A DNA stretch of 13,263 nt from JANXQG01 sp037147235 (GCA_037147235.1 JBAWVO010000177.1:1-13263), one strand, 5' to 3'. Counted from the stretch's first letter, positions 1 to 7,014 are shown. A program made the numbers and translations. The notes: generated by a model from the sequence alone, not told the origin.

Positions 1-57
1 TTTGTAAGTCCTTGTTTTACACAACCTCCTGAAATCGCGCAAGGCTATTTAGAATGA

Positions 58-459
58 ATGCTGGTTCGATGGGAATACCCTTGCCCGAAAGGCTACTGTG
101 CTCGTGCGACGGCTATTGGCAATCATCGTTGTAGCGACTTTGGCCCTGCGGTGGCGTTGGCGGGAATGCCGTCGATGGATCTCTCCGACTGGGCTGCAAC
201 CCGCATCGATACCATTTCCTTTTTCGCCGCGCTCTTCCTCATTCTGGCGGTCGTCCTGCGTCTGCTTTGGAATTTCCTTGCCCGCGACTTCCCCGCCTTG
301 CCGGTCCTGACTTTCAAACGGGCCTTGGCGGCGGTATTGCTGCTGAGCTTGCTGCTTGCGGTCGTGTTGACCATGATCGCCGGTGCCCGCGAATTACTCA
401 CGCCCGGCGCATGGCAGAAGCAAGGCCACATTTACCGTCTAAGCGAGCCGAAACCATGA
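58..459 (+). CDS. Small two-span membrane protein (unit A), possible 5' frameshift
   Basis: Not a recognised family. As read (133 aa) it has two hydrophobic spans, about residues 52-74 and 88-109, and a conserved stretch running from AGMPS to the LLTPGAWQKQG motif. It is clearly paralogous to the gene at 1487: both share AGMPS, ISFF, LLWNxLxRxFPALP and LTMIAxxREL(L/M)TPGxWxKQG. The first about 30 residues do not resemble the paralog and look non-coding. In another frame, a GTG at 98 preceded by gaaagg encodes a signal-like hydrophobic start (LVRRLLAIIVVATLAL), which would rejoin this frame after a one-base shift near 148. The true gene may therefore start at 98 with a frameshift, either real or a sequencing error. 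Its stop overlaps the next start (ATGA at 456-459), suggesting translational coupling. No function is assigned. Confidence 0.6.
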   Translation: MLVRWEYPCPKGYCARATAIGNHRCSDFGPAVALAGMPSMDLSDWAATRIDTISFFAALFLILAVVLRLLWNFLARDFPALPVLTFKRALAAVLLLSLLLAVVLTMIAGARELLTPGAWQKQGHIYRLSEPKP

Positions 460-1490
460 AAAGAATCGGTTGGTGGATTGCGGCGGGATTCGGTTTTTTC
501 GTACTCTTGTGCGGCTGTGGTATTATTGAGGTGCTAGCACCGTTGGCGCACCTTGCTTTCGGCTGGCTGCACCTTCCCTTGGTCACGATACCGAAAATGA
601 CCGTAGAGCCGGCAGCGGTGGTGGTCGGCTGCGTCTCGCTGATGCTTTTGGTGGCCGTCTCGCATGGCCTCGCCGGCTGGCTCCATGCGCATGCACACCG
701 CGACCAAACTCCGCGGCCCGCTTGGCGGTTGCGCTGGACCCTGGCAATCGTTCCAATAGTCGTCCTCTTGTTCGCCACAAGCATTTGCCTCATCGTCGTG
801 ATCCATCAATTCACCTGGCTGGCGACAACGCATGAGCCTATCTTTGCATCCGGGGGGCGTAGTACTGCTCGTCGCCCGCAGTCGTCGAGCAATCTCCACC
901 AGATGGGCATTGCGGTTTGGGCTTACGAGCAAACTCAACACCATTTTCCGCCGGGCGGCACTTTTGATCAGTACGGCAATCCGCTCCATAGTTGGGAAAC
1001 GATGCTCTTGCCGTTCCTGGACCCGAGTCATCTCCAACCCAACATGGCCCTGCCCTGGAACCATCCGCAGAATGCCCAGGACTTCAAGGTTCCTTTGTCT
1101 CTGTTTCTCAATTCAGGCATCATGGATATCAACGACCACGACTCGGAGGGCTACGCTTTGAGCCATTACGCCGCGAACGCGCGGGTATTCGGCGCGGACC
1201 ACCCCATGCGGACGGATGAGATCACCGACGGCCTGAGCCAAACGATCATGGCCGGGGAAGTGAAGGAGAATTTTCGGCCCTGGGGCGATCCGGTCAATTG
1301 GCGCGACCCGGCCCTGGGCGTTCAGAAGTCGCCCGACGGATTCGCTGGGCCTTGGGCCGCTGGCGACACGCAGTTCTCGATGATGGATGGATGCGTACGA
1401 CGTATTAGCAAAGACATCGATCCGGCCGTACTGCGTGCCCTCGCTACACCCAACGGCGGCGAGACGGTTCCCGACGATTTCGACCAATGA
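456..1490 (+). CDS. Membrane protein with DUF1559 (H-X9-DG) domain (unit B)
   Basis: 344 aa. Three hydrophobic spans (about residues 7-33, 50-77 and 92-123) precede a C-terminal DUF1559-type domain (about 145-340). The domain is recognised by SNLHQMGIAVWAYEQ followed by FPPGG, a THE-to-WETMLLPFLD stretch, SHYAANARVFG, EITDGLSQTIMAGE and a terminal MMDGCVRRISKDID then LRALATPNGGE. That terminal block matches the usual DG...VRFLS...LRALATxxGGE ending of planctomycete DUF1559 proteins. The usual type-II-pilin-like N-terminus (FTLVELLVVIAIIG) is absent and replaced by several transmembrane spans. The start at 456 is chosen because its ATG overlaps the stop of the preceding gene; an upstream in-frame extension to 267 only shadows that gene. 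DUF1559 proteins are abundant in planctomycetes, with no settled biochemical function. Probably anchored in the inner membrane with the domain outside the cytoplasm (inference). Confidence 0.8.
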   Translation: MKRIGWWIAAGFGFFVLLCGCGIIEVLAPLAHLAFGWLHLPLVTIPKMTVEPAAVVVGCVSLMLLVAVSHGLAGWLHAHAHRDQTPRPAWRLRWTLAIVPIVVLLFATSICLIVVIHQFTWLATTHEPIFASGGRSTARRPQSSSNLHQMGIAVWAYEQTQHHFPPGGTFDQYGNPLHSWETMLLPFLDPSHLQPNMALPWNHPQNAQDFKVPLSLFLNSGIMDINDHDSEGYALSHYAANARVFGADHPMRTDEITDGLSQTIMAGEVKENFRPWGDPVNWRDPALGVQKSPDGFAGPWAAGDTQFSMMDGCVRRISKDIDPAVLRALATPNGGETVPDDFDQ

Positions 1491-2287
1491 GGTGCCCTGT
1501 GTTCCGAATCCATGTCCGAACGATGAGATCACAGCGAAGCCTCTTCCGCTTGGCTTTCCTTGCTTTTGCGATGTCTCTGTACTACAGTGCTTGGCCGGTT
1601 TTCGTAATCGCCGGCATGCCTTCGTTTTCCCCCGACGAGTCGACACGCCACCTCGTGCTTAGCGACGTCGGCCGGCTCCGCTACGAGGCCATTTCCTTTT
1701 TCCTCGTCATGCTGCTTCTGTCGGCACTGACGGTCCGCTGGCTGTGGAATTACTTGTCTCGCAGTTTCCCCGCGCTCCCGCGTCTTTCCTTCATGAAGTC
1801 CCTGGGCGTCGTGATGACCTGGGGCTTGCTCGTATTGGTGGTCTTGACCATGATTGCCGCGACACGCGAGTTGATGACGCCCGGCAGTTGGAAAAAACAG
1901 GGGCTTCTCTACACGCTTACCAATTCTCAGGCCGCGCGGCCCATCGCGCAGGAACCCCGCAAGGATGCAATACCCGACCTGAACGAAGTTCGCCGAAGAG
2001 GCATCGAAGAGCTGAAAGACGCACTCTGGAAATATGCCGCCCAACACAAAGGCGACTTGCCCCCGGCCGATCATCCTGCGATCCCTGGCAGGTTATGGGA
2101 AGTCGCTGGAATCGTCGGGGCGCGGTATCGCTACGTCGCCGGCTTGGCGTTGTCCGAGGATGCTCGTATTGTCGTGTTTGAGCCGGCCGTGCATGGCGAC
2201 GAGCGATTTATACTCCGCCTCAACGGCCGAATCGAACGGATCTCTTCCGATAGGATCCGCGAGGAACTTCAGCAGGTGACGCCATGA
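1487..2287 (+). CDS. Membrane protein A' with pilin-like soluble tail
   Basis: 266 aa. The N-terminal 145 residues are paralogous to the gene at 58: a signal-like or transmembrane start (about 19-42), AGMPS, and two further spans (about 67-88 and 105-126), ending in ELMTPGSWKKQG. Unlike that gene it continues with a soluble C-terminal domain (about 150-266) containing RRGIEELKDALWKYAAQHKGD and LPP. This resembles the mature part of pseudopilin or DUF1559 proteins (short helix, then a G-x-LPP turn), but no named family is recognised. The ATG at 1487 overlaps the preceding stop as ATGA, so coupled translation is likely; an alternative Met is at 1523. The 3' end overlaps the next start (2284-2287). 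Confidence 0.72.
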   Translation: MRCPVFRIHVRTMRSQRSLFRLAFLAFAMSLYYSAWPVFVIAGMPSFSPDESTRHLVLSDVGRLRYEAISFFLVMLLLSALTVRWLWNYLSRSFPALPRLSFMKSLGVVMTWGLLVLVVLTMIAATRELMTPGSWKKQGLLYTLTNSQAARPIAQEPRKDAIPDLNEVRRRGIEELKDALWKYAAQHKGDLPPADHPAIPGRLWEVAGIVGARYRYVAGLALSEDARIVVFEPAVHGDERFILRLNGRIERISSDRIREELQQVTP

Positions 2288-2679
2288 TCAAGAAGCTGCT
2301 CGCGGCGGCCACCGTGATTCTGGCACTCGGCTTCCTCATCGATCTCCCACTGCTGGCATTTGGCTGGATCCGCTTTCTTGCTCGCAACTTGGGCCAAGTA
2401 AGCATGCATCCCGCCAGTCTAATCACCGGTGCTATCTTCGTCGCGCTGTTGATTGCCGCGGTTCATGGATGTGGTCGGTCGTACGGTCGGGCCGTGGCGG
2501 CAAAATCGGCCGCCGTTCCGCGCTGGCGATTCCGTTGGACGCTGGCGGTCCTGGGCGTCGTTGTCGTGACGTTCGTGTCGGGCCTATCGACGATCGGACT
2601 GGCTCGACACTTGGGATGGATGCTCTCGTCCACCGATCCCAGCTATCAGGAAACTGTCGAATACAAGGACAAAGATTAG
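2284..2679 (+). CDS. Three-span membrane protein B' (lacks DUF1559 domain)
   Basis: 131 aa, with three hydrophobic spans (about residues 5-27, 44-61 and 84-106). It is paralogous to the membrane part of the gene at 456: both have LAFGW early, an A(V/A)xHG after span two, and a W-R-x-RWTLA motif opening span three. It ends in a short charged tail (EYKDKD) where the paralog has its DUF1559 domain, so it is a shortened version. The start is fixed by an ATGA overlap with the upstream stop. It is the last gene of the four-gene operon, followed by a long inverted repeat that probably ends transcription. No function is known. Confidence 0.7.
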   Translation: MIKKLLAAATVILALGFLIDLPLLAFGWIRFLARNLGQVSMHPASLITGAIFVALLIAAVHGCGRSYGRAVAAKSAAVPRWRFRWTLAVLGVVVVTFVSGLSTIGLARHLGWMLSSTDPSYQETVEYKDKD

Positions 2680-2747
2680 CCTGCTGCTCGCCCTTCACTG
2701 GATGAAATGACGCCCCCTCGGCGAAAACGATTGCATTGTCGGTTGAG

Positions 2748-2828
2748 TCTCGCGCCAAGGCGCAAAGCCGCAAAGAACGGGGGCGGGATCCCGATGTAAG
2801 CTTTGCGCCTTAGCGCCTTGGCGCGAGA
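2748..2828. terminator. Long inverted repeat between convergent genes
   Basis: A left arm at 2748-2775 and right arm at 2801-2828 pair at 26 of 28 positions, including 16 uninterrupted outer pairs (tctcgcgccaaggcgc with its complement). The 25-nt loop itself contains cgggatcccg. It sits between two convergent genes, so it probably acts as a bidirectional terminator or mRNA-end hairpin. There is no clear U tract. The CGCCAAGGCGC-type core resembles dispersed palindromes common in planctomycete genomes (recalled, not checked). Confidence 0.65.
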
Positions 2829-2836
2829 AATGCGGA

Positions 2837-3697
2837 CTACCCCTCGACGAGAGTTACCACGCCGGAATAGACCATCTGCGGCTTCCCGTCAATTTCAAGC
2901 AGCATCGCCCCGTCCGTAGCGATGCCGAGACAGCGGCCTTCGATCGGCTTCTCGCCCTGGACGATCTGCAATCGCTTGCCGCGCTGCAAGCAGAGTTCGT
3001 GCGTCCGTGCTGCAACAGATTCTGGTGAAACGGACAATGCGGCAAGCTGCCGCTGAAGCTGGCATAAGATTGAAATCAGAAGCTCCACGTGATCGTGCGA
3101 ACGACCCGTCACGTCGCGAAGCGTGACAACCCGGGGACGCACTTCCTCCGGCGCATCGGTCGCCGTGTTGTTCGTGTTGATGCCGATGCCGATAACGAGC
3201 TTGCCATCCGACAGGACCTCAATGAGAATACCGGCCAGTTTGCGGCCGTCGAGCATAACGTCATTAGGCCAGTGAATGCCGATCTCATGGCCCGGCACCC
3301 ACGGAGCCAATGCCTCGACGACCGCCACTCCGGCCGCCAGCGCAACCAAACCCGAACGGCGCCCGCCGGTAGCGGGCATCCCAACGGTGCTGGGCGACTC
3401 CTTTTGGACGGGCTGGGAAGCCCATCCTACGCACCCGCCGGTAGCGGGCATCCCAACGGTGCTAGGCGGCTCCGGCCCAATCAGCAGACTGAAAGCCAAA
3501 CTCCCTGGGCCAGTCCACCAGCGGTTGGAACCTCGCCCGCGACCCGCAGTCTGACAGTCGGTGATGATCAGAAGGGGGAGTTTCACTCGCTCGGGGGCTG
3601 CGCACTGGATTGCACGGTCGTTCGTGGAACCGATCGAAGCGTGGTGCTCCACGTCGATAACAAAGGTTTTTTCAAGAATTTTCCTCAAGTTTTGCAT
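2837..3697 (-). CDS. birA: Biotin--[acetyl-CoA-carboxylase] ligase
   Basis: 286 aa. It forms biotinyl-AMP from biotin and ATP and transfers biotin to the carrier lysine of biotin-dependent carboxylases, in the cytoplasm. Visible motifs are GSTN (23-26), the biotin/AMP-binding loop GRGR (52-55), SLAFSLL (66-72), HWPNDVML (142-149, usually KWPND), GRKLAGIL with the catalytic-type lysine at 153, and GIGIN (170-174). A C-terminal SH3-like domain follows (about 238-284). There is no N-terminal HTH, so this is the non-regulatory class. The start is supported by AAGG five bases upstream of the ATG. Residues about 77-113 are an insertion rich in repeated STVGMPATGG, encoded by a dispersed repeat; without it the protein would be about 250 aa, normal for this class. 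The core motifs are intact, so activity is likely. Confidence 0.9.
   Translation of the reverse strand: MQNLRKILEKTFVIDVEHHASIGSTNDRAIQCAAPERVKLPLLIITDCQTAGRGRGSNRWWTGPGSLAFSLLIGPEPPSTVGMPATGGCVGWASQPVQKESPSTVGMPATGGRRSGLVALAAGVAVVEALAPWVPGHEIGIHWPNDVMLDGRKLAGILIEVLSDGKLVIGIGINTNNTATDAPEEVRPRVVTLRDVTGRSHDHVELLISILCQLQRQLAALSVSPESVAARTHELCLQRGKRLQIVQGEKPIEGRCLGIATDGAMLLEIDGKPQMVYSGVVTLVEG
3362..3463. repeat. Two 30-bp direct repeats inside birA
   Basis: Two identical 30-bp copies (3362-3391 and 3434-3463), each containing ccggtagcgggcatcccaac, lie 72 bp apart, a multiple of three. Between them is ggctgggaagcccatccta, itself a small palindrome. Read on the minus strand the copies encode STVGMPATGG twice within the biotin ligase. 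The segment keeps frame and adds about 37 residues at the turn after the SLLIG strand. Confidence 0.8.
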
Positions 3698-3804
3698 TCT
3701 CGCCTTGACTGCGTGGCCGAACCTTGGTATTCCCTGCCCTGATTGTCCTGCGGTTCTCCACTATTCCGCGCACAACAGAACCTAAGTACCCGTCCAAAAA
3801 CAAC

Positions 3805-3856
3805 TTGTGGTGCAAGCGTCTCGCCTGCGCACGCAGCCGGGACGGCCGCACCACAA
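3805..3856. repeat. Dispersed palindromic repeat upstream of first barrel gene
   Basis: Arms ttgtggtgc (3805-3813) and gcaccacaa (3848-3856) are perfect complements enclosing a GC-rich core (gtctcgcctgcgcacgcagc, then cgggacggc). In translation this family gives the familiar spurious peptide GAAVPAACAGETxAPQ, which marks it as a common dispersed repeat rather than a gene. It lies in the 208-bp divergent intergenic region between birA and the barrel gene. Confidence 0.6.
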
Positions 3857-3866
3857 AAACGCGGAG

Positions 3867-3894
3867 TTGATGTTGGACAGACCCCCATTATAAC
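3867..3894 (+). promoter_or_regulatory. Possible sigma70-like promoter before the first barrel gene
   Basis: TTGATG (3867-3872) and TATAAC (3889-3894) are separated by 16 bp, just after the dispersed palindrome. Transcription would begin about 3901, only a few bases before the ATG at 3906, so the message would be nearly leaderless. That fits the absence of a clear ribosome-binding site. A motif match only, and weak. Confidence 0.25.
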
Positions 3895-3905
3895 GTCGTG
3901 GCAAA

Positions 3906-5273
3906 ATGCGACAGGAACTAGATAGCGCAATTTTCATACACAGACCGTCAATCAGCGGCCTGCTTGCACTGCTAGTACTCGTTTGGGCATGCGGATCGGG
4001 GATCGCGTCGGGGCAGGCGCAGATCCGGTTTCCCACGCCCGATCCCACCTCCCCGCAGACGGTGGTCACCCCCGCTCCGGTAGCCTCTCCCGGCTATCAG
4101 GCGAGTACGGACGCGGTGTCCGCACCCACTGGAATGACGACGACGCCGTTCGGTGCTACCCCCGCAGCCGGGGCGGCACCGACGTTGCCCCCGGGCGGAT
4201 ATGCTCCCCCCGCCGCTCCCGGAGGCGGCTGGGGTGCTCCCGCCTCGCCAGGTGGTCTGACGTATGGACCGGCTCCGGTAGCCACGCTCAACGGCAACGT
4301 GCAGCCGCCACCGCCCAACTGGGATCCTTTTGCGCCGCCAGGCGCTGCTCAGGCGGCCGTGCTTCCGCAAGATCCCGGCTATAACATGCTGCAGCCTGGG
4401 CCGTTCACCGTGCCGCCCATGCTTGCAACGCCCTCCCGCTTCCTGCGTGACAAATCAATGGACTATCACTGGTTTGCCGGCCACGGCAGTGCCCAGAATC
4501 AGTTGGGTATCAACGATATCGACTTCAAGGCCACCTTCGCTCTGCCGATGCCGCTGTCCCAGCAGCCGCAGCAGGATTCGCCGCTTCTGATCACGCCGGG
4601 TTTCGCTTGGCACTTCTGGGATGGACCTTCCTCCAGTGCCCCCGGCAATCCCGATTTGCCGCCACGGACCTACGATGCCTATCTCGACGCCGCCTGGAAT
4701 CCGGTCTTCGTGCCCAACGCGTTCAGTGCCGAGTTGGACGCCAGCGTGGGCATCTACTCCGATTTCAGCAAGATCACCAGCCAAAGCATTCGCCTCAAGG
4801 GCAAAGGCATGGCGGTAATCGCCATTCCCGACACGAATCTGACCATGAAGCTCGGCATCTGGTACATCAACCGCGTCAAGTACAAGCTGCTTCCGGCGGG
4901 CGGGTTCGTATGGAAACCGAGCCCGGTCACGCGATTCGACATCCTTTTCCCCAATCCCAAGTTCACCCAACAACTGGCCACGACCGGCGGCGGCACGGAA
5001 TGGTGGTGGTATCTCGCCGGCGAATATGGCGGGGGGGTATGGACTGTCAAGCGATCGGTCAACGCCACTCCTCCAGAAGGCGATGCGATCGACCAGGTTG
5101 ACTACGACGATATGCGAATTGCCTTGGGAGTCGACTTCAAACGCTGCACCGGCCAGACAGGTTTCGTTGAAGGCGGCTATGCGTTCCAGCGAGAACTCGT
5201 CTATGCCAGCGGCCTGCCGGGGACCTTCACTCCCAACGGCACGTTCTACATCCATGCCGGAGTGTCGTTCTGA
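3906..5273 (+). CDS. Exported outer-membrane beta-barrel protein, proline-rich linker
   Basis: 455 aa. A signal peptide (basic start, hydrophobic about 17-29, likely cut near ASG-QA at 35-38) is followed by a Pro/Gly/Ala-rich low-complexity linker (about 40-175; e.g. PPAAPGGGWG). A barrel-like domain follows (about 180-455) with alternating strands, DSPLLITPGFAWHFWDGPSS, LPAGGFVWKP, FDILFPNPK, WWWYLAGEYGGGVW and a C-terminal aromatic (YIHAGVSF) typical of BAM-inserted outer-membrane proteins. The next gene encodes a paralog of this domain. It may belong to the DUF6268-type planctomycete barrel group, but that is from memory. The ATG has no obvious Shine-Dalgarno. The stop TGA overlaps the next ATG (TGATG). 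Substrate or role cannot be read; a structural or pore role in the outer membrane is likely. Confidence 0.75.
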   Translation: MRQELDSAIFIHRPSISGLLALLVLVWACGSGIASGQAQIRFPTPDPTSPQTVVTPAPVASPGYQASTDAVSAPTGMTTTPFGATPAAGAAPTLPPGGYAPPAAPGGGWGAPASPGGLTYGPAPVATLNGNVQPPPPNWDPFAPPGAAQAAVLPQDPGYNMLQPGPFTVPPMLATPSRFLRDKSMDYHWFAGHGSAQNQLGINDIDFKATFALPMPLSQQPQQDSPLLITPGFAWHFWDGPSSSAPGNPDLPPRTYDAYLDAAWNPVFVPNAFSAELDASVGIYSDFSKITSQSIRLKGKGMAVIAIPDTNLTMKLGIWYINRVKYKLLPAGGFVWKPSPVTRFDILFPNPKFTQQLATTGGGTEWWWYLAGEYGGGVWTVKRSVNATPPEGDAIDQVDYDDMRIALGVDFKRCTGQTGFVEGGYAFQRELVYASGLPGTFTPNGTFYIHAGVSF

Positions 5274-6445
5274 TGGCCTCGAGAGTAGCAGGCACACTCC
5301 GTGTGCCGTCCGCCCTGCGACACCAACCGCAGGTTCTTGCAGAAGCCAGAGGCTTTTGGCGGACGGCACACGGAGTGTGCCTGCTACTTTGGCTTTCCTC
5401 CCTGGCCATGGCGCAGATGCCCGCTACGCAGGATTCGCCCATGGACAACCCGTTTCCAGAGCAGAACCCGACATTCTACCAACAATCGGACATGCAGGTT
5501 CTGCCGGGACAAGCCCCCTGCCCTCTCCCGATGGGCAAGACATTCGCGACCGAGCCGGCTCTGCCGCAATGCCAGCCGCCGACAACGCTCGGCGATCTGT
5601 TTTTTGCCGATGGCCGCAAGACGCCAAGCGACTATCGTTGCGGTTCGTTTCAAAAACTCTCCTTCGTAAACACCTATCTACCGCGGATGGGTTCCAACGG
5701 CTTAGGCTTGTATGATGCAGAATTGACGAGCGTTTGGGGAGTGCCCTTTCCCAACCAAGATGCCCCGCTGGTTATCACGCCGGGTATTGCCACGCACTGG
5801 CTCGATGGGCCGAGCAGTCTCGATATTCCCGCGCAGCTCCACGATGTCTATACCGAGTTCCGCTGGCTGCCGAAGCTAGGCGAGCGATTCCGGGCCGATG
5901 TGGCCGTGCAGCCGGGCTACTATAGCGATTGGGACGGCAGTTCGACCCGGGCTTTACGACTCACCGGGCACGTTTCCGGCATCTTCGACTGGACACCGAA
6001 GTTTCAGCTTGTCCTTGGGGCCGCGTATCTCGACCGCCCCGACATTCAAGTCCTGCCGATCGCCGGGTTTATATGGAAGCCGGATATGTTTACCGAGTTT
6101 CGCCTGGTGTTTCCGGCACCGAAGATCGCGTATCGATTTCCGATTTCCATGTATCTGAATAATCCTAATTATCCGAGGTCATGGTCAAGTGAAACATGGC
6201 TTTACCTCGCCGGGGAACTTGGTGGCGGAACGTGGGCGATCCGACACAGCGACGGTACGAGCGATCTGATGAGCTACAGTGATTGGCGGATTTTTCTGGG
6301 CATGGAGACAAAATCACTTGTCTCACTCAGCTCTTTTTTCATCGAAGTCGGCTACGTCTTTCATCGCCGCATCCATCTTGCCAGCATTGGCGAGGATGTG
6401 GACGTTGGCAATACCCTTATGGTTCGCGCGGGGTTGCATTATTGA
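5273..6445 (+). CDS. Outer-membrane beta-barrel paralog with repeat-derived N-terminus
   Basis: 390 aa. Residues about 130-390 align by eye with the preceding protein: APLVITPGIATHWLDGPSS, the LPIAGFIWKP strand, FRLVFPAPK, SETWLYLAGELGGGTWAIRH, ending VRAGLHY with a C-terminal aromatic. It is therefore a tandem duplicate. The start ATG overlaps the upstream stop (TGATG), so coupled translation is likely. Residues 4-39 are encoded by a 31-bp perfect inverted repeat and its loop. The right arm encodes RTAHGVCLLL, which with LWLSSLAMA makes a plausible signal peptide cut before Q48. The long proline-rich linker of the neighbour is replaced by a shorter Pro/Gln-rich segment (about 48-105) with two cysteines (83 and 100). 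Function is as uncertain as for the neighbour. Confidence 0.75.
   Translation: MASRVAGTLRVPSALRHQPQVLAEARGFWRTAHGVCLLLWLSSLAMAQMPATQDSPMDNPFPEQNPTFYQQSDMQVLPGQAPCPLPMGKTFATEPALPQCQPPTTLGDLFFADGRKTPSDYRCGSFQKLSFVNTYLPRMGSNGLGLYDAELTSVWGVPFPNQDAPLVITPGIATHWLDGPSSLDIPAQLHDVYTEFRWLPKLGERFRADVAVQPGYYSDWDGSSTRALRLTGHVSGIFDWTPKFQLVLGAAYLDRPDIQVLPIAGFIWKPDMFTEFRLVFPAPKIAYRFPISMYLNNPNYPRSWSSETWLYLAGELGGGTWAIRHSDGTSDLMSYSDWRIFLGMETKSLVSLSSFFIEVGYVFHRRIHLASIGEDVDVGNTLMVRAGLHY
5284..5388. repeat. 31-bp perfect inverted repeat inside a coding start
   Basis: Arms at 5284-5314 and 5358-5388 are exact reverse complements separated by 43 bp. Each arm also contains its own small hairpin (ggcacac-tcc-gtgtgcc). 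The same 31-bp unit occurs at 8014-8044 and 11522-11552. Transcribed, it would form a very stable hairpin starting 11 bases after the ATG of the second barrel gene. Confidence 0.9.
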
Positions 6446-6453
6446 TTCACAGC

Positions 6454-6699
6454 TCAAACACGGCTTTTAATCCGTCTCTCGGCATCCAGTTCGGTCCACT
6501 CGGTAAACTCGCTATCGGCTTCGTACAGCCCCTTCACACCGGCCGCGGCAGCCTGCATCCGCCGGTCCTGCCCTATTGCGGCATCCGCCGGGCTGGCACC
6601 GAGGTTATTACGGATTAACCGCGTTGCCACTTCAATGACCTCCAATCGCTCCACATCAGTCAACTGTCTAAGATGTTCCAAAAGTTGAACCGTACTCAT
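6454..6699 (-). CDS. Small antitoxin-like protein
   Basis: 81 aa. The start at 6699 is fixed by a strong GGAGG seven bases upstream; a longer in-frame reading to 6753 has no such support. The N-terminus STVQLLEHLRQLTDVERLEVIEVATRLIRNNL is amphipathic and helical, resembling small 'LLExxxxLxxxERxELxxxL' proteins often paired with MazF or PIN toxins. The C-terminus (FTEWTELDAERRI) resembles the acidic tail of such antitoxins. No toxin partner is visible in the window: the gene is convergent with the barrel gene (8-bp gap) and divergent from the protease. It could be an orphan antitoxin or an unrelated small helical protein. Confidence 0.6.
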   Translation of the reverse strand: MSTVQLLEHLRQLTDVERLEVIEVATRLIRNNLGASPADAAIGQDRRMQAAAAGVKGLYEADSEFTEWTELDAERRIKSRV

Positions 6700-7014
6700 C
6701 ACAAAACCTCCGATTCTCGAACAAGGTACGTCGAACAAACCTTTCCTGCACAATTTTCGTCTGTTCGATGCTTATTGTCAAAGCCTTGGATACTCAATCC
6801 TGGATGCTCAATCCCACAACGGAGGGGCCTCCCTTGTCCTCTCTTGTCCGTACCCACAGAAAAGGCTAAAATTCACCAAACAAGAAGTTTCCTGCCCAAT
6901 TTTCCGAGCTACCCAATTTGGTGGTTCCCAAAAGATTCCCTACTAAAACAGTCAATTTTCCTGAGTCATGGCTCCGGAAAACCAGAGATTCGGTTAGGGA
7001 TCCTAAAAAGCGCG
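6700..7014. other. Intergenic region between antitoxin-like gene and protease
   Basis: 315 bp. It is open in the protease frame but its translation is not protein-like. It holds an imperfect 14-bp tandem pair (ggatactcaatcct at 6788 and ggatgctcaatccc at 6802). It should contain the divergent promoters for both neighbours, but no convincing -35/-10 pair was found. Confidence 0.5.

Noticed and set aside
3743..3925. Open frames on both strands with GAAVPAACAGET-like peptides
   Set aside because: They are translations of a dispersed palindromic repeat upstream of the barrel gene, not a gene.
4455..5369. Minus-strand 304-codon open frame opposite the first barrel gene
   Set aside because: The plus-strand barrel has a signal peptide, a paralog and a C-terminal aromatic; the minus frame has none of these.
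6673..7014. 114-codon N-terminal extension of the protease frame
   Set aside because: The residues lack hydrophobic or family pattern, the region overlaps the start of the antitoxin-like gene on the other strand, and a Met at 7015 begins a protein-like sequence.
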